From Nibribacter ruber (GTDB lineage Bacteria > Bacteroidota > Bacteroidia > Cytophagales > Hymenobacteraceae), in contig NZ_CP047897.1 of NCBI RefSeq assembly GCF_009913235.1, forward strand, positions 1,364,001-1,428,000: a stretch of DNA of 64,000 nt, written 5' to 3'. This document shows, in pieces, positions 17,052 through 25,014 of the stretch (position 1 is its first letter; the number at the start of each line of letters is the position of its first letter). A program made the position numbers and the translations under genes. The notes beneath the pieces were generated by a model. The model was not told where the DNA came from and did not search any database. It was given only the letters and a program-made list of their open reading frames with translations.

Positions 17052-17072
17052 GGCGGCGACAATTAATCGTTT

Positions 17073-17125
17073 AAAACAAAAAGACACAAAATGGAAGGCA
17101 TTAAAAGTCCTACATCTTGTGTCTT
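17073..17125 (-). terminator. Probable terminator of the signalling operon
   Basis: AAGACACAA (17081-17089) pairs with TTGTGTCTT (17117-17125); on the minus strand the hairpin is followed by TTTTGTTTT. It is 22 bases after the last stop of the operon. Confidence 0.6.
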
Positions 17126-17146
17126 ATGTCTTGAGTCTTTAAAACC

Positions 17147-18208
17147 TTAATTCCTCATGCGGCTTAACTTCTCAAGGTTCAGGAGAATGATTTTACTGCC
17201 GCGGGTGTCAATGAGCTTTTCGTCTTTGAAGTCTGCCAGCGTGCGAATGACGGTTTCTTTGGAGGCGCCCACAATGCTGGCTAAGTCCTCACGGGAGATG
17301 ATGATTTCGGTTTTGCCGTCTACTTCTTGCTGGTACTGTTTCTCTACCAGAATCAAGGCCTCGGCTACGCGTTTGCGCACGGAGTTGTATGCCAGTTTCA
17401 GGAGGCGGTCTTCGCGGTCGGCCAGGTTATCTGACAGGATCTTGATGAACTTGTTGGCCACGTCTCGGTTTTGGTGCAAGAGCGCAAAGAAGTCTTCCTT
17501 GGGTACCACGTACACTTCAGAATCCTCTAGGGCCATGGCAGATTCGCGGTAGGTGCTGTCTTCCAGCAGGTCCAGGTAGCCAATGAAGTCGCCGTCTTTG
17601 TAGAGGTTGGTGATGTATTCGCGGCCTTCCTCGTTAGACTTATAGCCCTTCACCTTGCCTTTGTTCAAAAAGAACAAGGAGTTAGGGTAGCTGCCTTCCA
17701 GGAACAGGTTGTTCTTCTTCTTGAAGAGCGTGACGCGGCGTTTGTCTGAGATGAGGTGGTTGAGTTCTTCAAATCCTCTGGCCTCTTCTACAAACTGCTC
17801 CAGGCCCTGGACGGTCTTCTGAAAGTCCTGGCGAAGAATTTCGCTTTTCTTAAGGCGCATTTCCACGGCGTCCAGCAGTTCTAGGTCGTCAAAGGGTTTG
17901 GTAAGGTAATCATCAGCACCCAGGTTCATGCCCTTTCTAAAATCCTCTTTCTCAGACTTGGCCGTCAGGAAAACAAAGGGAATGCTGGAAGTGTCTGGGT
18001 TCTTGCTGAGCATATGCAATACGCCGTAACCGTCTAGTTGTGGCATCATGATGTCACAAATGATCAGGTCTGGTTTCTCCTGACGGGCCAGTTCTACGCC
18101 TACTTTTCCGTTCTCAGCCTCAAACACCTGGTAATTGGCCAGAGAAAGAATCTCGGCGGTGTTTTCTCTGATTTCCTGATTGTCTTCTATGAGCAGTATC
18201 TTTTTCAT
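17147..18208 (-). CDS. Response regulator: REC fused to CRP/FNR-type DNA-binding module
   Basis: A 353-residue fusion. Residues 1-120 are a receiver with phospho-acceptor Asp52 (IICDIMMPQLDG) and Lys104 (LTKPF). A linker helix is followed by a cyclic-nucleotide-binding-type beta barrel (about 150-270, SLFFLNKGKVKGY ... YKDGDFIGY) and a Crp-type winged helix (REDLASIVGASKETVIRTLADF, about 302-323). It therefore joins two-component phosphorylation to CRP/FNR-type promoter control. No FNR-like cysteine cluster is visible. It is the last gene of a four-gene operon; its start is two bases from the previous stop and lies in a decayed palindrome. Confidence 0.92.
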   Translation of the reverse strand: MKKILLIEDNQEIRENTAEILSLANYQVFEAENGKVGVELARQEKPDLIICDIMMPQLDGYGVLHMLSKNPDTSSIPFVFLTAKSEKEDFRKGMNLGADDYLTKPFDDLELLDAVEMRLKKSEILRQDFQKTVQGLEQFVEEARGFEELNHLISDKRRVTLFKKKNNLFLEGSYPNSLFFLNKGKVKGYKSNEEGREYITNLYKDGDFIGYLDLLEDSTYRESAMALEDSEVYVVPKEDFFALLHQNRDVANKFIKILSDNLADREDRLLKLAYNSVRKRVAEALILVEKQYQQEVDGKTEIIISREDLASIVGASKETVIRTLADFKDEKLIDTRGSKIILLNLEKLSRMRN

Positions 18209-18243
18209 TTTTAGGCAGATTTGGGGAAAATAAGCGAAAAACG
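18206..18243. repeat. Decayed 38-bp palindrome over a gene junction
   Basis: CATTTTTAGGCAG ... CGAAAAACG matches the consensus at about 31 of 38 positions with the same length. It contains the start codon of the REC-CRP gene and the last codons and stop of the receiver-kinase gene, so it may be a domesticated copy or a chance match. Confidence 0.45.
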
Positions 18244-19437
18244 GGAGCCTTTGTTCAGTTCGCTTTCATAGTGCATGGTACCGTCCATCACTTCTACGTA
18301 GCGCTTGACAATGTTCAGACCCAGTCCGGTGCCTTGAATGTTGGTGGCATTCTGCGCCCTGAAGAACGGCGTAAACAAATGCACCTGATCGGCTTTGGGT
18401 ATGCCTATGCCCTTGTCCTCTACGGTAATGGTCACGGCTGACCCTCCAACGCTGGTGGTAAACAGAATGGGCTTGTCCTCTCCAGAGTATTTGCTTCCGT
18501 TGGAAAGCAGGTTGAGCAGAATGTTCTTGAGCAATTGCTTGTCCAGGTGCACCAGTGTTTGGTCACCTGTATGTTGATATTGAATCTGCTGGCCTTCTTT
18601 CAAGAGCCCCTGCATGTCTTCTACGGCCTCTTGCGAGAACTCCACCAGATCAAACGTGCTGGGCAGGTTATGGACTTTGCCTTCCTCAATGCGGCTCATG
18701 GACAGGAAGTCGTTGAGGATGGTGGTGAGGTTTTCTACCGCAGACTTGATGCGTGCCACGTGTTTCTGGCGCTTGTCATCGTCCTCAGTGGATTTGTATT
18801 TACCAATCAGAGACGCAGAAGACAAAACCGTACTCAAGGGCGTCCTGAACTCATGTGAGGCCGTGGTCACAAACCGTGACTTAAGCTCGTTCAATTCCTT
18901 CTCTTTCTGTAACGCCTTCTGGATGTCTGTTTGGGCCTCATGCAAGATACGGTTGGTGTTTTCCAGTTTCTGGATGGCCTCGGCCAGTTCCTGCGTGCGC
19001 GCCTCTACCCTTGCCTCTAATTCAGAGTTGAGCTTTTGGATTTCCTCCAGGTTTTTGGCGTGTTCCAGGCTGTACCTGATGGAACGTTCCAGATCAAAGG
19101 GGTTGAAGGTGCCTTTTACCAGATAATCAGAGGCGCCTGCGCGCATGGCTTTCTCATCAGTCTCGCGGTCTGTCTGCCCGGTGAGCAGAATAAACGGCGC
19201 GGTACAGCCTTCCTCCACCGCTTTGGTGATGAGTTCCAGCCCGTCATGCGCTCCCAGAAAGAAGTCTACCAGATAGACATCATACTTGCCCTGCTTGACC
19301 AGGGCCAGCGCCTCTTGAAAAGACGCCGTCCAGTCCAGGGAGAAATGACGGCCCGGAATGTCTTCTATGATGTCACGGGTGATGATGTAATCATCCTCAT
19401 CATCATCTACCAACAGAATTCTGATTTTGTCTTGCAT
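18211..19437 (-). CDS. Hybrid receiver-histidine kinase
   Basis: A 408-residue protein from ATG 19437. An N-terminal receiver (Asp58 in VYLVDFF; Lys108 in DYLVKGT) is joined by a coiled coil (about 125-188) to a HisKA domain with phospho-acceptor His195 (ASHEFRTPLS). A HATPase domain follows with N-box (NLLSNGSKYS), DKGIGIP and GTGLGLNIVKRYVE. No membrane segment, so cytoplasmic. The receiver-first order suggests that it is switched by an upstream kinase and passes phosphate onward, as a relay step between the PAS kinase and the REC-CRP regulator. Confidence 0.92.
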   Translation of the reverse strand: MQDKIRILLVDDDEDDYIITRDIIEDIPGRHFSLDWTASFQEALALVKQGKYDVYLVDFFLGAHDGLELITKAVEEGCTAPFILLTGQTDRETDEKAMRAGASDYLVKGTFNPFDLERSIRYSLEHAKNLEEIQKLNSELEARVEARTQELAEAIQKLENTNRILHEAQTDIQKALQKEKELNELKSRFVTTASHEFRTPLSTVLSSASLIGKYKSTEDDDKRQKHVARIKSAVENLTTILNDFLSMSRIEEGKVHNLPSTFDLVEFSQEAVEDMQGLLKEGQQIQYQHTGDQTLVHLDKQLLKNILLNLLSNGSKYSGEDKPILFTTSVGGSAVTITVEDKGIGIPKADQVHLFTPFFRAQNATNIQGTGLGLNIVKRYVEVMDGTMHYESELNKGSRFSLIFPKSA

Positions 19438-19451
19438 CCGCAAATGGCAGG

Positions 19452-19901
19452 TTAGGCTTTGGGCAGTTCTACAATCTGGAACCAGTATTTGCTTAAGGTC
19501 TGCATGACGTCTACCAGGCCGGCAAAGGTCACGGGTTTGGTGATGAAGGAACTCACGCCCAGGTCATAGGTGCGCAGCACGTCTTCCTCGGCCTTAGAGG
19601 TAGTCAGCACCACCACCGGGATCACGCGTAAATGGTCATCGGTTTTGATTTCCTTGAGGGCCTCGCGGCCGTCTTTCTTAGGCATGTTAAGGTCCAGCAG
19701 AATGAGGCCCGGAGTGGGATATTCAGATTTATCTGAGAACCTACCGCGGTTGTGCAGATACTCCATCAGTTCTTCGCCGTTCTCCACAAACTGGATGTTG
19801 TTCATGAGGCGGCTCTCCTCCAGGGCCTCTTTGACCAGCATGCGGTCTTCGGCGTCATCTTCGGCAATTAGAATAACTATGGGTCTTTTACTATGCGACA
19901 T
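19452..19901 (-). CDS. Single-domain response regulator (Rcp1-like)
   Basis: A 149-residue stand-alone receiver: acidic pair EDD (14-16), phospho-acceptor Asp70 (LILLDLNMP), Thr in VVLTTS and Lys in FITKPV. The long insert before Asp70 (HNRGRFSDKSEYPTPG) is typical of receivers that partner FixL/phytochrome-type kinases such as Rcp1. It has no output domain, so it is a phosphate shuttle or sink. It lies 11 bases after the kinase stop and 14 before the next gene. Confidence 0.92.
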   Translation of the reverse strand: MSHSKRPIVILIAEDDAEDRMLVKEALEESRLMNNIQFVENGEELMEYLHNRGRFSDKSEYPTPGLILLDLNMPKKDGREALKEIKTDDHLRVIPVVVLTTSKAEEDVLRTYDLGVSSFITKPVTFAGLVDVMQTLSKYWFQIVELPKA

Positions 19902-19912
19902 ACTATGCGGGT

Positions 19913-21466
19913 TTATTCCTGTAAGTTCTTTTTGGCCAGCGTGATAATAAACTGGGTTCCTTTGCCGGGCTGGCTGCGGGCCGTAATGTCACCACCGTGC
20001 TTGATGGCAATCTTGCGGCAAATGGCAAGTCCCACGCCGGAGCCTTCGTATTTCTGGCCCTCCAAACGCTGAAAGATATTAAAAATCCGGTCAAGGTACT
20101 TCTCTTCAAAGCCAATGCCGTTGTCTTCCACTACAATCTTCACCACTTCGTCACCCGGGGTGGCCGTTAAATGCGCCCAGCGCTGAAAGTCAGTTGATGA
20201 GATTCTGATGTGAGGTCTCTCATTGTCCTTCCTAAACTTGATGGCATTGCTGATGAGGTTCTGGAAGAGCTGGCGCATTTGCGTAGGTTCTGCCTCAATG
20301 ATGGGCAAAGGATAGCGCTCAATCTCGGCACCCGTGCGTTCAATGGTGATTTCCAGGTCAGAGAGCACTTCGGTGAGGATGGCATCCAGGCTTACTTTCT
20401 CAAATCCTTTGGACTTGGTGGTCACCCTGGAGAAGGTGAGCAGGTCATTGATGAGGTTCTGCATGCGTACCGCCGCATTGAGCATACGGTCTACATAGTC
20501 CTGGCCTTGCTCACTCAGGTTGCCTTTCTCCTTAGACTTGAGCCTGTCACCGAAGGCCTGAATCTTGCGCAACGGCTCCTGCAGGTCATGCGACGATACA
20601 TACGCAAAGTCCTGTAGCTCCCGATTGCTGCGCTCCAGTTCTGCGGCATAGCGGCGCAGGCGCTCTTCGCTTATCTTCTGCTGCGTAATGTCATGGATAA
20701 AACCGGTGTACACCTTGCGGTCTGCCAGTTGCACCTCACTGATGCTCAAAAACAGCGGAAACACGGTGCCGTCCTTCTTCAAACCAGACACTTCACGGCC
20801 AATGCCAATAATCTTGCGCTTACCGGTTCTTTGGTAATTGTCCATGTAGCCGTCATGGGCGCTATGGTCTGGCTCTGGCATGAGCAGGCTTATGTTATGC
20901 CCCAGAATTTCTGATTCATGGTAGCCAAACAGACGGGCCGCCGCAGGGTTTACCATTTCAATGATGCCGCGCGTGTCTATGGTGATGATGCCGTCTACCG
21001 CCGTCTGAATGATGGATTGGATCTTATGCTCACTTTCCAGCTGGGCAACTTCGGCTTTCTTCTGCCGGGAGATGTCATGGATGATGCCGGTATAAATGAC
21101 GCTATCCTGCAACTTGACCTCACTAATGCTGAGCAGAAACGGAAAAACGGTACCGTCCTTCTTCAGGCCCTTCACCTCTCTGCCAATGCCTATGATCTTG
21201 CGTTGACCCGTGCGCTGGTAGTTCTCTATGTACTGATCATGGGCGCTGTGGTCTGGCTCAGGCATGAGCATGCTGATGTTGTTGCCAATCATCTCCTCTG
21301 GCTGGTACCCGAAGATGGCAGACACCGCGGGGTTCACAGATTCAATGCGACCACGGGTGTCTATGGTGATGATGCCGTCAATGGCGGCGTCTATGATGGC
21401 CTGCAACCGGGCCTGGTCATCAGGGTTATGAGAGGGAGTCAAATGCGTTTCTTCCAAAGCGATCAA
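19913..21466 (-). CDS. FixL-like histidine kinase with two PAS domains
   Basis: A 517-residue cytoplasmic kinase. Two nearly identical PAS domains (about 18-137 and 146-265) each hold MPEPDHSAHD and IIGIGREV, the segments that in rhizobial FixL carry the heme-ligand His (here His76 and His204) and the regulatory Arg (Arg96 and Arg224). A HisKA helix with His293 (SSHDLQEPLRK) and a HATPase (DNGIGFEEKYLDRIF, GSGVGLAICRKIA) follow. Heme binding is a hypothesis. The only in-frame starts before PAS1 are TTG codons (21466 or 21457), since a TAG lies just upstream. First gene of the operon. Confidence 0.92.
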   Translation of the reverse strand: MIALEETHLTPSHNPDDQARLQAIIDAAIDGIITIDTRGRIESVNPAVSAIFGYQPEEMIGNNISMLMPEPDHSAHDQYIENYQRTGQRKIIGIGREVKGLKKDGTVFPFLLSISEVKLQDSVIYTGIIHDISRQKKAEVAQLESEHKIQSIIQTAVDGIITIDTRGIIEMVNPAAARLFGYHESEILGHNISLLMPEPDHSAHDGYMDNYQRTGKRKIIGIGREVSGLKKDGTVFPLFLSISEVQLADRKVYTGFIHDITQQKISEERLRRYAAELERSNRELQDFAYVSSHDLQEPLRKIQAFGDRLKSKEKGNLSEQGQDYVDRMLNAAVRMQNLINDLLTFSRVTTKSKGFEKVSLDAILTEVLSDLEITIERTGAEIERYPLPIIEAEPTQMRQLFQNLISNAIKFRKDNERPHIRISSTDFQRWAHLTATPGDEVVKIVVEDNGIGFEEKYLDRIFNIFQRLEGQKYEGSGVGLAICRKIAIKHGGDITARSQPGKGTQFIITLAKKNLQE

Positions 21467-21472
21467 TTTCTA

Positions 21473-21503
21473 TAAATGTAGAAACTATGCGGCAAGGTAT
21501 CAA
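21473..21503 (-). promoter_or_regulatory. Candidate promoter of the signalling operon
   Basis: On the minus strand TTG (21503-21501), 20 bases, then TACATTTA (21480-21473), a 7/8 match to TAnnTTTG-type boxes. The distance to the TTG start is short, implying a nearly leaderless mRNA if real. Confidence 0.35.
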
Positions 21504-21556
21504 GAAGCATTGACCTTTGCCACCAGTCTTGGGTATACGAGTAGTTTACCTCAAAG

Positions 21557-21594
21557 CGTTTTTGGCCTGAATTCTTGAAAAGAGGCCAAAAACG
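21557..21594. repeat. 38-bp palindrome, copy 8
   Basis: CGTTTTTGGCCTG with AGAGGCCAAAAACG; centre diverged. Tandem spacer upstream of the kinase operon. Confidence 0.88.
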
Positions 21595-21664
21595 GAACAT
21601 GCGCGCCTCTAAGAGATCATCACCAAATTGGAATTATGAATTGGCACAAGACACCGGGAATGCC

Positions 21665-22201
21665 TTAGGCTACCTTGCCTTCAAACAGAAAATGACGGGA
21701 GTTGAGGAATTTCCACCTATAAGGCTCAAACCCAAAACTATGATAACCGGCTGCCTGTAGCGCAGGCGCAATCTTCTTGAAGTTTAAGAAATTAAACTGC
21801 CTTAGCTCTAATTTCTTGCCGTTCTCCAGGTACAGAATGACTACCAAAAACCGCCAGCCACCCGATGGAAAGTGTGATATGCTGAATCCTCTTACCTGGC
21901 GGCTATAATACGTTTTCTCTGTAAAGGTCAGGTAATTATACACCGTAATGCCCTGCTCACCAATGGTGTATGTTTTAAACTCGCTTACTGCCTTAGAAAG
22001 CAATATGCCCGCCATGGTGCCACCCATCAACAAATAGGCCACTGAGAGGAATACGCTAGCGGGGGAAGGCGCCATCTCTCCCGCGTGCAAGTCTCTGGCA
22101 ATCCTGTACCCTATGTAAAATGCTCCAACAAATGCGGCAAGGCCTAGAGCTGCTCTAATAAGCGAGTACAATGGATTAAGAAAGGTCCTGAAAGTGCCCA
22201 T
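21665..22201 (-). CDS. Small membrane protein with PH-like C-terminal part
   Basis: 178 residues, no recognised family. Two hydrophobic helices (about 17-37 and 47-67) are followed by a beta-rich domain (TYTIGEQGITVYNYLTFTEKTYY ..., split motif), reminiscent of bacterial PH (bPH) domains that follow two membrane helices. The gene stands alone on the minus strand, after the tRNA-Lys terminator and before palindrome copy 8. Start ATG 22201. Function unknown; coding character is good. Confidence 0.65.
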   Translation of the reverse strand: MGTFRTFLNPLYSLIRAALGLAAFVGAFYIGYRIARDLHAGEMAPSPASVFLSVAYLLMGGTMAGILLSKAVSEFKTYTIGEQGITVYNYLTFTEKTYYSRQVRGFSISHFPSGGWRFLVVILYLENGKKLELRQFNFLNFKKIAPALQAAGYHSFGFEPYRWKFLNSRHFLFEGKVA

Positions 22202-22275
22202 TGCCTTAAATTAACCGAAAGGAACTGGGAGAAGCAAATGCGTGAGGTGAGACCAGCCGGGCATGGGAATAAAAC

Positions 22276-22312
22276 AAAAAAGCCTCTCCACGTTTCCGAA
22301 GAGAGGCTTTTT
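22276..22312 (-). terminator. Terminator after tRNA-Lys copy 1
   Basis: AAGCCTCTC and GAGAGGCTT pair; the minus-strand stem is followed by TTTTTTG. Confidence 0.75.
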
Positions 22313-22323
22313 CCAACTAACCG

Positions 22324-22396
22324 TGATCCCGCTGGGATTCGAACCCAGGACCCATACATTAAAAGTGTATTGCTCTACCAGCTGAGCTACAGAATC
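22324..22396 (-). tRNA. tRNA-Lys (anticodon TTT), copy 1
   Basis: 73 bases. Acceptor GATTCTG pairs with CGGGATC (G-U pairs allowed), D-arm AGCTCAGCTGGTAGAGC, anticodon stem ATACA with loop CTTTTAA, T-loop GGTTCGAATCC, discriminator A; CCA is not encoded. Reads AAA/AAG. Identical in sequence to copy 2. Confidence 0.96.
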
Positions 22397-22415
22397 AGAA
22401 AAAATAAAAGGTGGT

Positions 22416-22448
22416 AAAAAAACCTTTCCGGGTTTAAAACCGGAAAGG
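22416..22448 (-). terminator. Terminator between the tRNA-Lys genes
   Basis: CCTTTCCGG and CCGGAAAGG are complementary; on the minus strand TTTTTTT follows. Each tRNA gene therefore has its own terminator. Confidence 0.75.
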
Positions 22449-22463
22449 CTTTGTGTAATCATG

Positions 22464-22536
22464 TGATCCCGCTGGGATTCGAACCCAGGACCCATACATT
22501 AAAAGTGTATTGCTCTACCAGCTGAGCTACAGAATC
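22464..22536 (-). tRNA. tRNA-Lys (anticodon TTT), copy 2
   Basis: 73 bases, identical to copy 1 (22324-22396). First of the pair in transcription order. The three flanking bases before the discriminator are also shared, consistent with tandem duplication. Confidence 0.96.
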
Positions 22537-22604
22537 TTTTACTACCTTTGCTTACCAGGGCGTTCCCCCGTATTGCGATGCAAAAGTAAAAGCCCTTTCT
22601 CAAA

Positions 22605-23369
22605 ATGCCAAACTTTTCCCGTAAATTCTATAGTGTTTTTTGTGTGGCGTGGCTGTGCCTTTCTCAATTGGTTATGGCTCAATCTACTACAGAAAAACTA
22701 ACCCGGGCAGATTCTTTATACAACCAGCACCAATATACCCAGGCGTTCACCATTTACGAGCAATTGCTCACCAAGCAGCGGGTGTACACGCCGCAGATGC
22801 TCTTGAAAATGGCCTACGTCCAGGAGGGCCTGCAACGCTACACGCAGTCTATGTACTACCTGCAGCTTTACTACAGCAAGCACCCCAGCCGCTCCATTTT
22901 AAAAAAGATGGAAGAAGTGGGCCTGCAACAGCACCTGCAAGGCTACGAGTACACCGACTGGGACTTCTTCAAAACCCAGTTTCACAAATACTATGACAAG
23001 ATCCTGGAACTGCTGCTCATTGGCGCTGTGGTTTTCCTGACCATTCTGGTGCGGCGCTGGGTGAAGAAGAAACCCATTGCCAAGCAAACCCAAGGCACCT
23101 TTCTGGTATATGTGGCCTTTCTCTTCTTTTACGCCAATTTCCTCACCCTTGGACAACAGGGCCTCATCCTGAATGCCAACGTCCCCATCATGACGGCACC
23201 TTCGGCGGGGGCTGGTTTGGTGACCACGGCCGGCGTGGGTCACCGCGTGAACATTGTAGGCGAGCAGGACATCTGGTACCGCATTGAGTGGAAAGACCAG
23301 ACGGCGTACATCAGAAAAAACAACCTGCTCTTATTGCCGCAGCCATTGAGCGTGCAGAAGTTGTTCTAA
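22605..23369 (+). CDS. Exported TPR/SH3-like membrane protein
   Basis: 254 residues. A signal peptide (about 1-25, ending VMAQS) is followed by a TPR-like helical region (TRADSLYNQHQYTQAFTIYE, about 33-52, and a second repeat to about 105), two membrane helices (about 138-150 and 168-188) and a C-terminal bacterial SH3-like domain (GVGHRVNIVGEQDIWYRIEW, about 210-229). This periplasmic-TPR, membrane, SH3 layout is seen in Bacteroidota BatE-like proteins. No partner genes are adjacent, so the function is open. Confidence 0.75.
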   Translation: MPNFSRKFYSVFCVAWLCLSQLVMAQSTTEKLTRADSLYNQHQYTQAFTIYEQLLTKQRVYTPQMLLKMAYVQEGLQRYTQSMYYLQLYYSKHPSRSILKKMEEVGLQQHLQGYEYTDWDFFKTQFHKYYDKILELLLIGAVVFLTILVRRWVKKKPIAKQTQGTFLVYVAFLFFYANFLTLGQQGLILNANVPIMTAPSAGAGLVTTAGVGHRVNIVGEQDIWYRIEWKDQTAYIRKNNLLLLPQPLSVQKLF

Positions 23370-23381
23370 AGTTTGAATTGC

Positions 23382-23419
23382 CATTTTTGGTCTGATTTCT
23401 GGAAAACATCCCAAAAACG
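23382..23419. repeat. 38-bp palindrome, copy 9
   Basis: Diverged: CATTTTTGGTCTGATTTC with GAAAACATCCCAAAAACG. Twelve bases after the SH3-protein stop. Confidence 0.75.
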
Positions 23420-23421
23420 AT

Positions 23422-23468
23422 ACTCACTCACTCACTCACTCACTCACTCACTCACTCACTCACTCACT
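23422..23468. repeat. (ACTC)n microsatellite
   Basis: Almost 12 perfect units of the tetranucleotide ACTC, starting immediately after palindrome copy 9. Non-coding. Confidence 0.97.
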
Positions 23469-23490
23469 GCCAGGCTTCTCTTCCCCCTTT

Positions 23491-23643
23491 TTGTCATCCT
23501 GAAAGGATCTCGTGGGCAAAATAGACAGGCCTTAGCTATAAAACAAACTCCCATTCATCGGCAATCTTCTGCCTTGGCTGCAATCGCGTTACACTAAGTA
23601 GGCGCCATTACAGCTTGCCACCAAGATCCTTTCAGGATGACAA
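23491..23643. mobile_element. 153-bp element bounded by inverted repeats (MITE-like)
   Basis: TTGTCATCCTGAAAGGATCT at the left is the inverse of AGATCCTTTCAGGATGACAA at the right; each arm is itself a small hairpin. The interior has no gene. Single arms also occur at 1368-1391 and 55794-55820, so the unit that moves may be one arm. No transposase is present. Confidence 0.5.
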
Positions 23644-23705
23644 ATGGGAAATGGTGCTAAAAAGGAAAGTGACTATCGGATTGGTATTGATATAAATAAA
23701 AAATC

Positions 23706-23743
23706 CGTTTTTGGCCTGCTTCCTGGAAAACAGGCCAAAAACG
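23706..23743. repeat. 38-bp palindrome, copy 10
   Basis: Nearly canonical; symmetry extends outward (AAATC and GATTT) to about 48 bp. Between convergent genes, 25 bases past the SDR stop. Confidence 0.92.
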
Positions 23744-23768
23744 GATTTAAATCTTTTTGCCGAGCCTA

Positions 23769-24575
23769 CTATTTAAATGGCGAGTTGGGCTCTTTCTTCA
23801 TTTGGTTGTACACCAACTTGTCTGTCAAACCCGGTAAGAATTTACTTAACAGTACGGCCAGCCTGCCTTGCGTAGTCATGACAATGTCGCGCAGGCGTTT
23901 ACGGGTGGCGTACAGAATACGGTCGGCTACTTCCTCAGAGGTCATCATCTTTCCCTCATCCCGCGGTGATTCTCCCTGCTGACTACCATCGGCGGCTAGG
24001 GCGGTGTTTCTAATGTTAGACGCCGTGAAGCCGGGGCAGGCCACCATCACGTGAATGCCTTGGTGCAAGGTTTCGGTGCGCAGGGCACCCAGGAAGCCCT
24101 GCATGGCAAACTTAGACGCAGAATAACCCGTGCGGCCCGGCAAACCTTGGTAGCCCGCAATGGACGAAACACCTATGATAGAGCCTTTGCTTTCCAGAAT
24201 GTACGGCAGCGCGAACTTGGTACAGTAAACGGTCCCCCAGAAGTTGATGTCCATGAGTTGCCGAATCACGTCCAGCTCCACATCCTGGAGCAAGGCCCGC
24301 ATGCTAATACCAGCGTTGTTGAGCATCACGTCAATCCTCCCAAACTTAGCCACCGTCTGCTCAATCAAAAGGCAGCAGTCTTCTTCCTGGCTTACATCGC
24401 CGGGAACGGCCAAGTACTCAATATTGGCTGCGGCCAGTTCCTGCCCTACCTCGTTTAGTTTCTGGGCGTTTCTGCCGTTGATGACTATTTTTCCGCCGGC
24501 TCTTCCAAAGGCCAGCGCGCAAGCCCGTCCAATGCCCGAAGATCCGCCGGTGATGATGATGACTTTGTTTTTCAT
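23769..24575 (-). CDS. Short-chain dehydrogenase/reductase
   Basis: 268-residue classical SDR. Cofactor loop TGGSSGIGRA (9-18), NNAG (86-89), catalytic Ser138, Tyr151 and Lys155 (YSASK) are all present, followed by PGFTASN. The C-terminal extension (RLAVLLSKFLPGLTDKLVY) resembles that of membrane-associated SDRs acting on lipids or sterol-like substrates (DHRS7-like). NAD(P)-dependent oxidoreductase, substrate unknown. Monocistronic, starting at ATG 24575. Confidence 0.92.
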   Translation of the reverse strand: MKNKVIIITGGSSGIGRACALAFGRAGGKIVINGRNAQKLNEVGQELAAANIEYLAVPGDVSQEEDCCLLIEQTVAKFGRIDVMLNNAGISMRALLQDVELDVIRQLMDINFWGTVYCTKFALPYILESKGSIIGVSSIAGYQGLPGRTGYSASKFAMQGFLGALRTETLHQGIHVMVACPGFTASNIRNTALAADGSQQGESPRDEGKMMTSEEVADRILYATRKRLRDIVMTTQGRLAVLLSKFLPGLTDKLVYNQMKKEPNSPFK

Positions 24576-24660
24576 GCTTTTGCTAAGTTGGCGATAAGCG
24601 CCTCTACAAAACTACAAGAACTTTTGGCAATGGCCGAAGTCAGTAAATTGTAAAAAGAGC

Positions 24661-24698
24661 CGCTTTTTGCCTGTTTTCCAGAAAATAACCTAAGAACG
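24661..24698. repeat. 38-bp palindrome, copy 11 (diverged)
   Basis: CGCTTTTTGCCTG with TAACCTAAGAACG; clearly decayed but of unit length. Confidence 0.65.
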
Positions 24699-24750
24699 AA
24701 TATTGCCTTTTTACAAGGCCTTGAGCTAAAGGCGTCTCTAATTGCAAATA

Positions 24751-24789
24751 CTCCCCTTGAGGGGAGCGAAGAGGGGTGTTTACATCAGT
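24751..24789 (+). repeat. CTCCCCTTGAGGGG...GTGTTTACATCAG repeat
   Basis: Hairpin CTCCCCTTGAGGGGAG followed by CGAAGAGGGGTGTTTACAT. Same element as 55852-55889 and, reversed, 3141-3180. It is followed in the same order by the GAGACA hairpin, as at 55852-55947. Confidence 0.75.
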
Positions 24790-24822
24790 GTTAGAACCCC
24801 TCCTAAAGAAAGCAATGCGCAG

Positions 24823-24846
24823 GAGACAAGGCAGTGACATTGTCTC
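24823..24846. repeat. 24-bp GAGACA hairpin repeat
   Basis: GAGACAAGGCAGTGACATTGTCTC shares the AATGCGC lead with the copies at 2706 and 55924. Confidence 0.7.
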
Positions 24847-24929
24847 TACATTCCTGTTATGCCATTTTCAATATAGTCAACTCCCTCATCTTAACCTTCT
24901 CCCTCTAGGGGGAAAGGTCTGCGCTTGTT

Positions 24930-24967
24930 TGTTTTTGGCCTGATCTCCAGAAAACAGCCTAAAAACG
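24930..24967. repeat. 38-bp palindrome, copy 12
   Basis: TGTTTTTGGCCTGATCTC with AAAACAGCCTAAAAACG. Lies upstream of rlmD in a divergent spacer. Confidence 0.85.
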
Positions 24968-25006
24968 GACTTTTGAAATTGAGAAGGCCATCCCCACATT
25001 TCTTCG

Positions 25007-25014
25007 TATTTTTG
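25007..25014 (+). promoter_or_regulatory. Candidate -7 box of rlmD
   Basis: TATTTTTG fits TAnnTTTG, eight bases before the GTG start, implying a very short leader. No well-spaced TTG box was found upstream, so support is partial. Confidence 0.35.

Noticed and set aside
22324-22536. Integrative element at the tRNA-Lys genes
   Set aside because: No integrase and no displaced tRNA 3' end were seen; the pair is explained by duplication.
23422-23468. CRISPR-like array
   Set aside because: The ACTC units have no spacers and no cas genes are present; it is a microsatellite.
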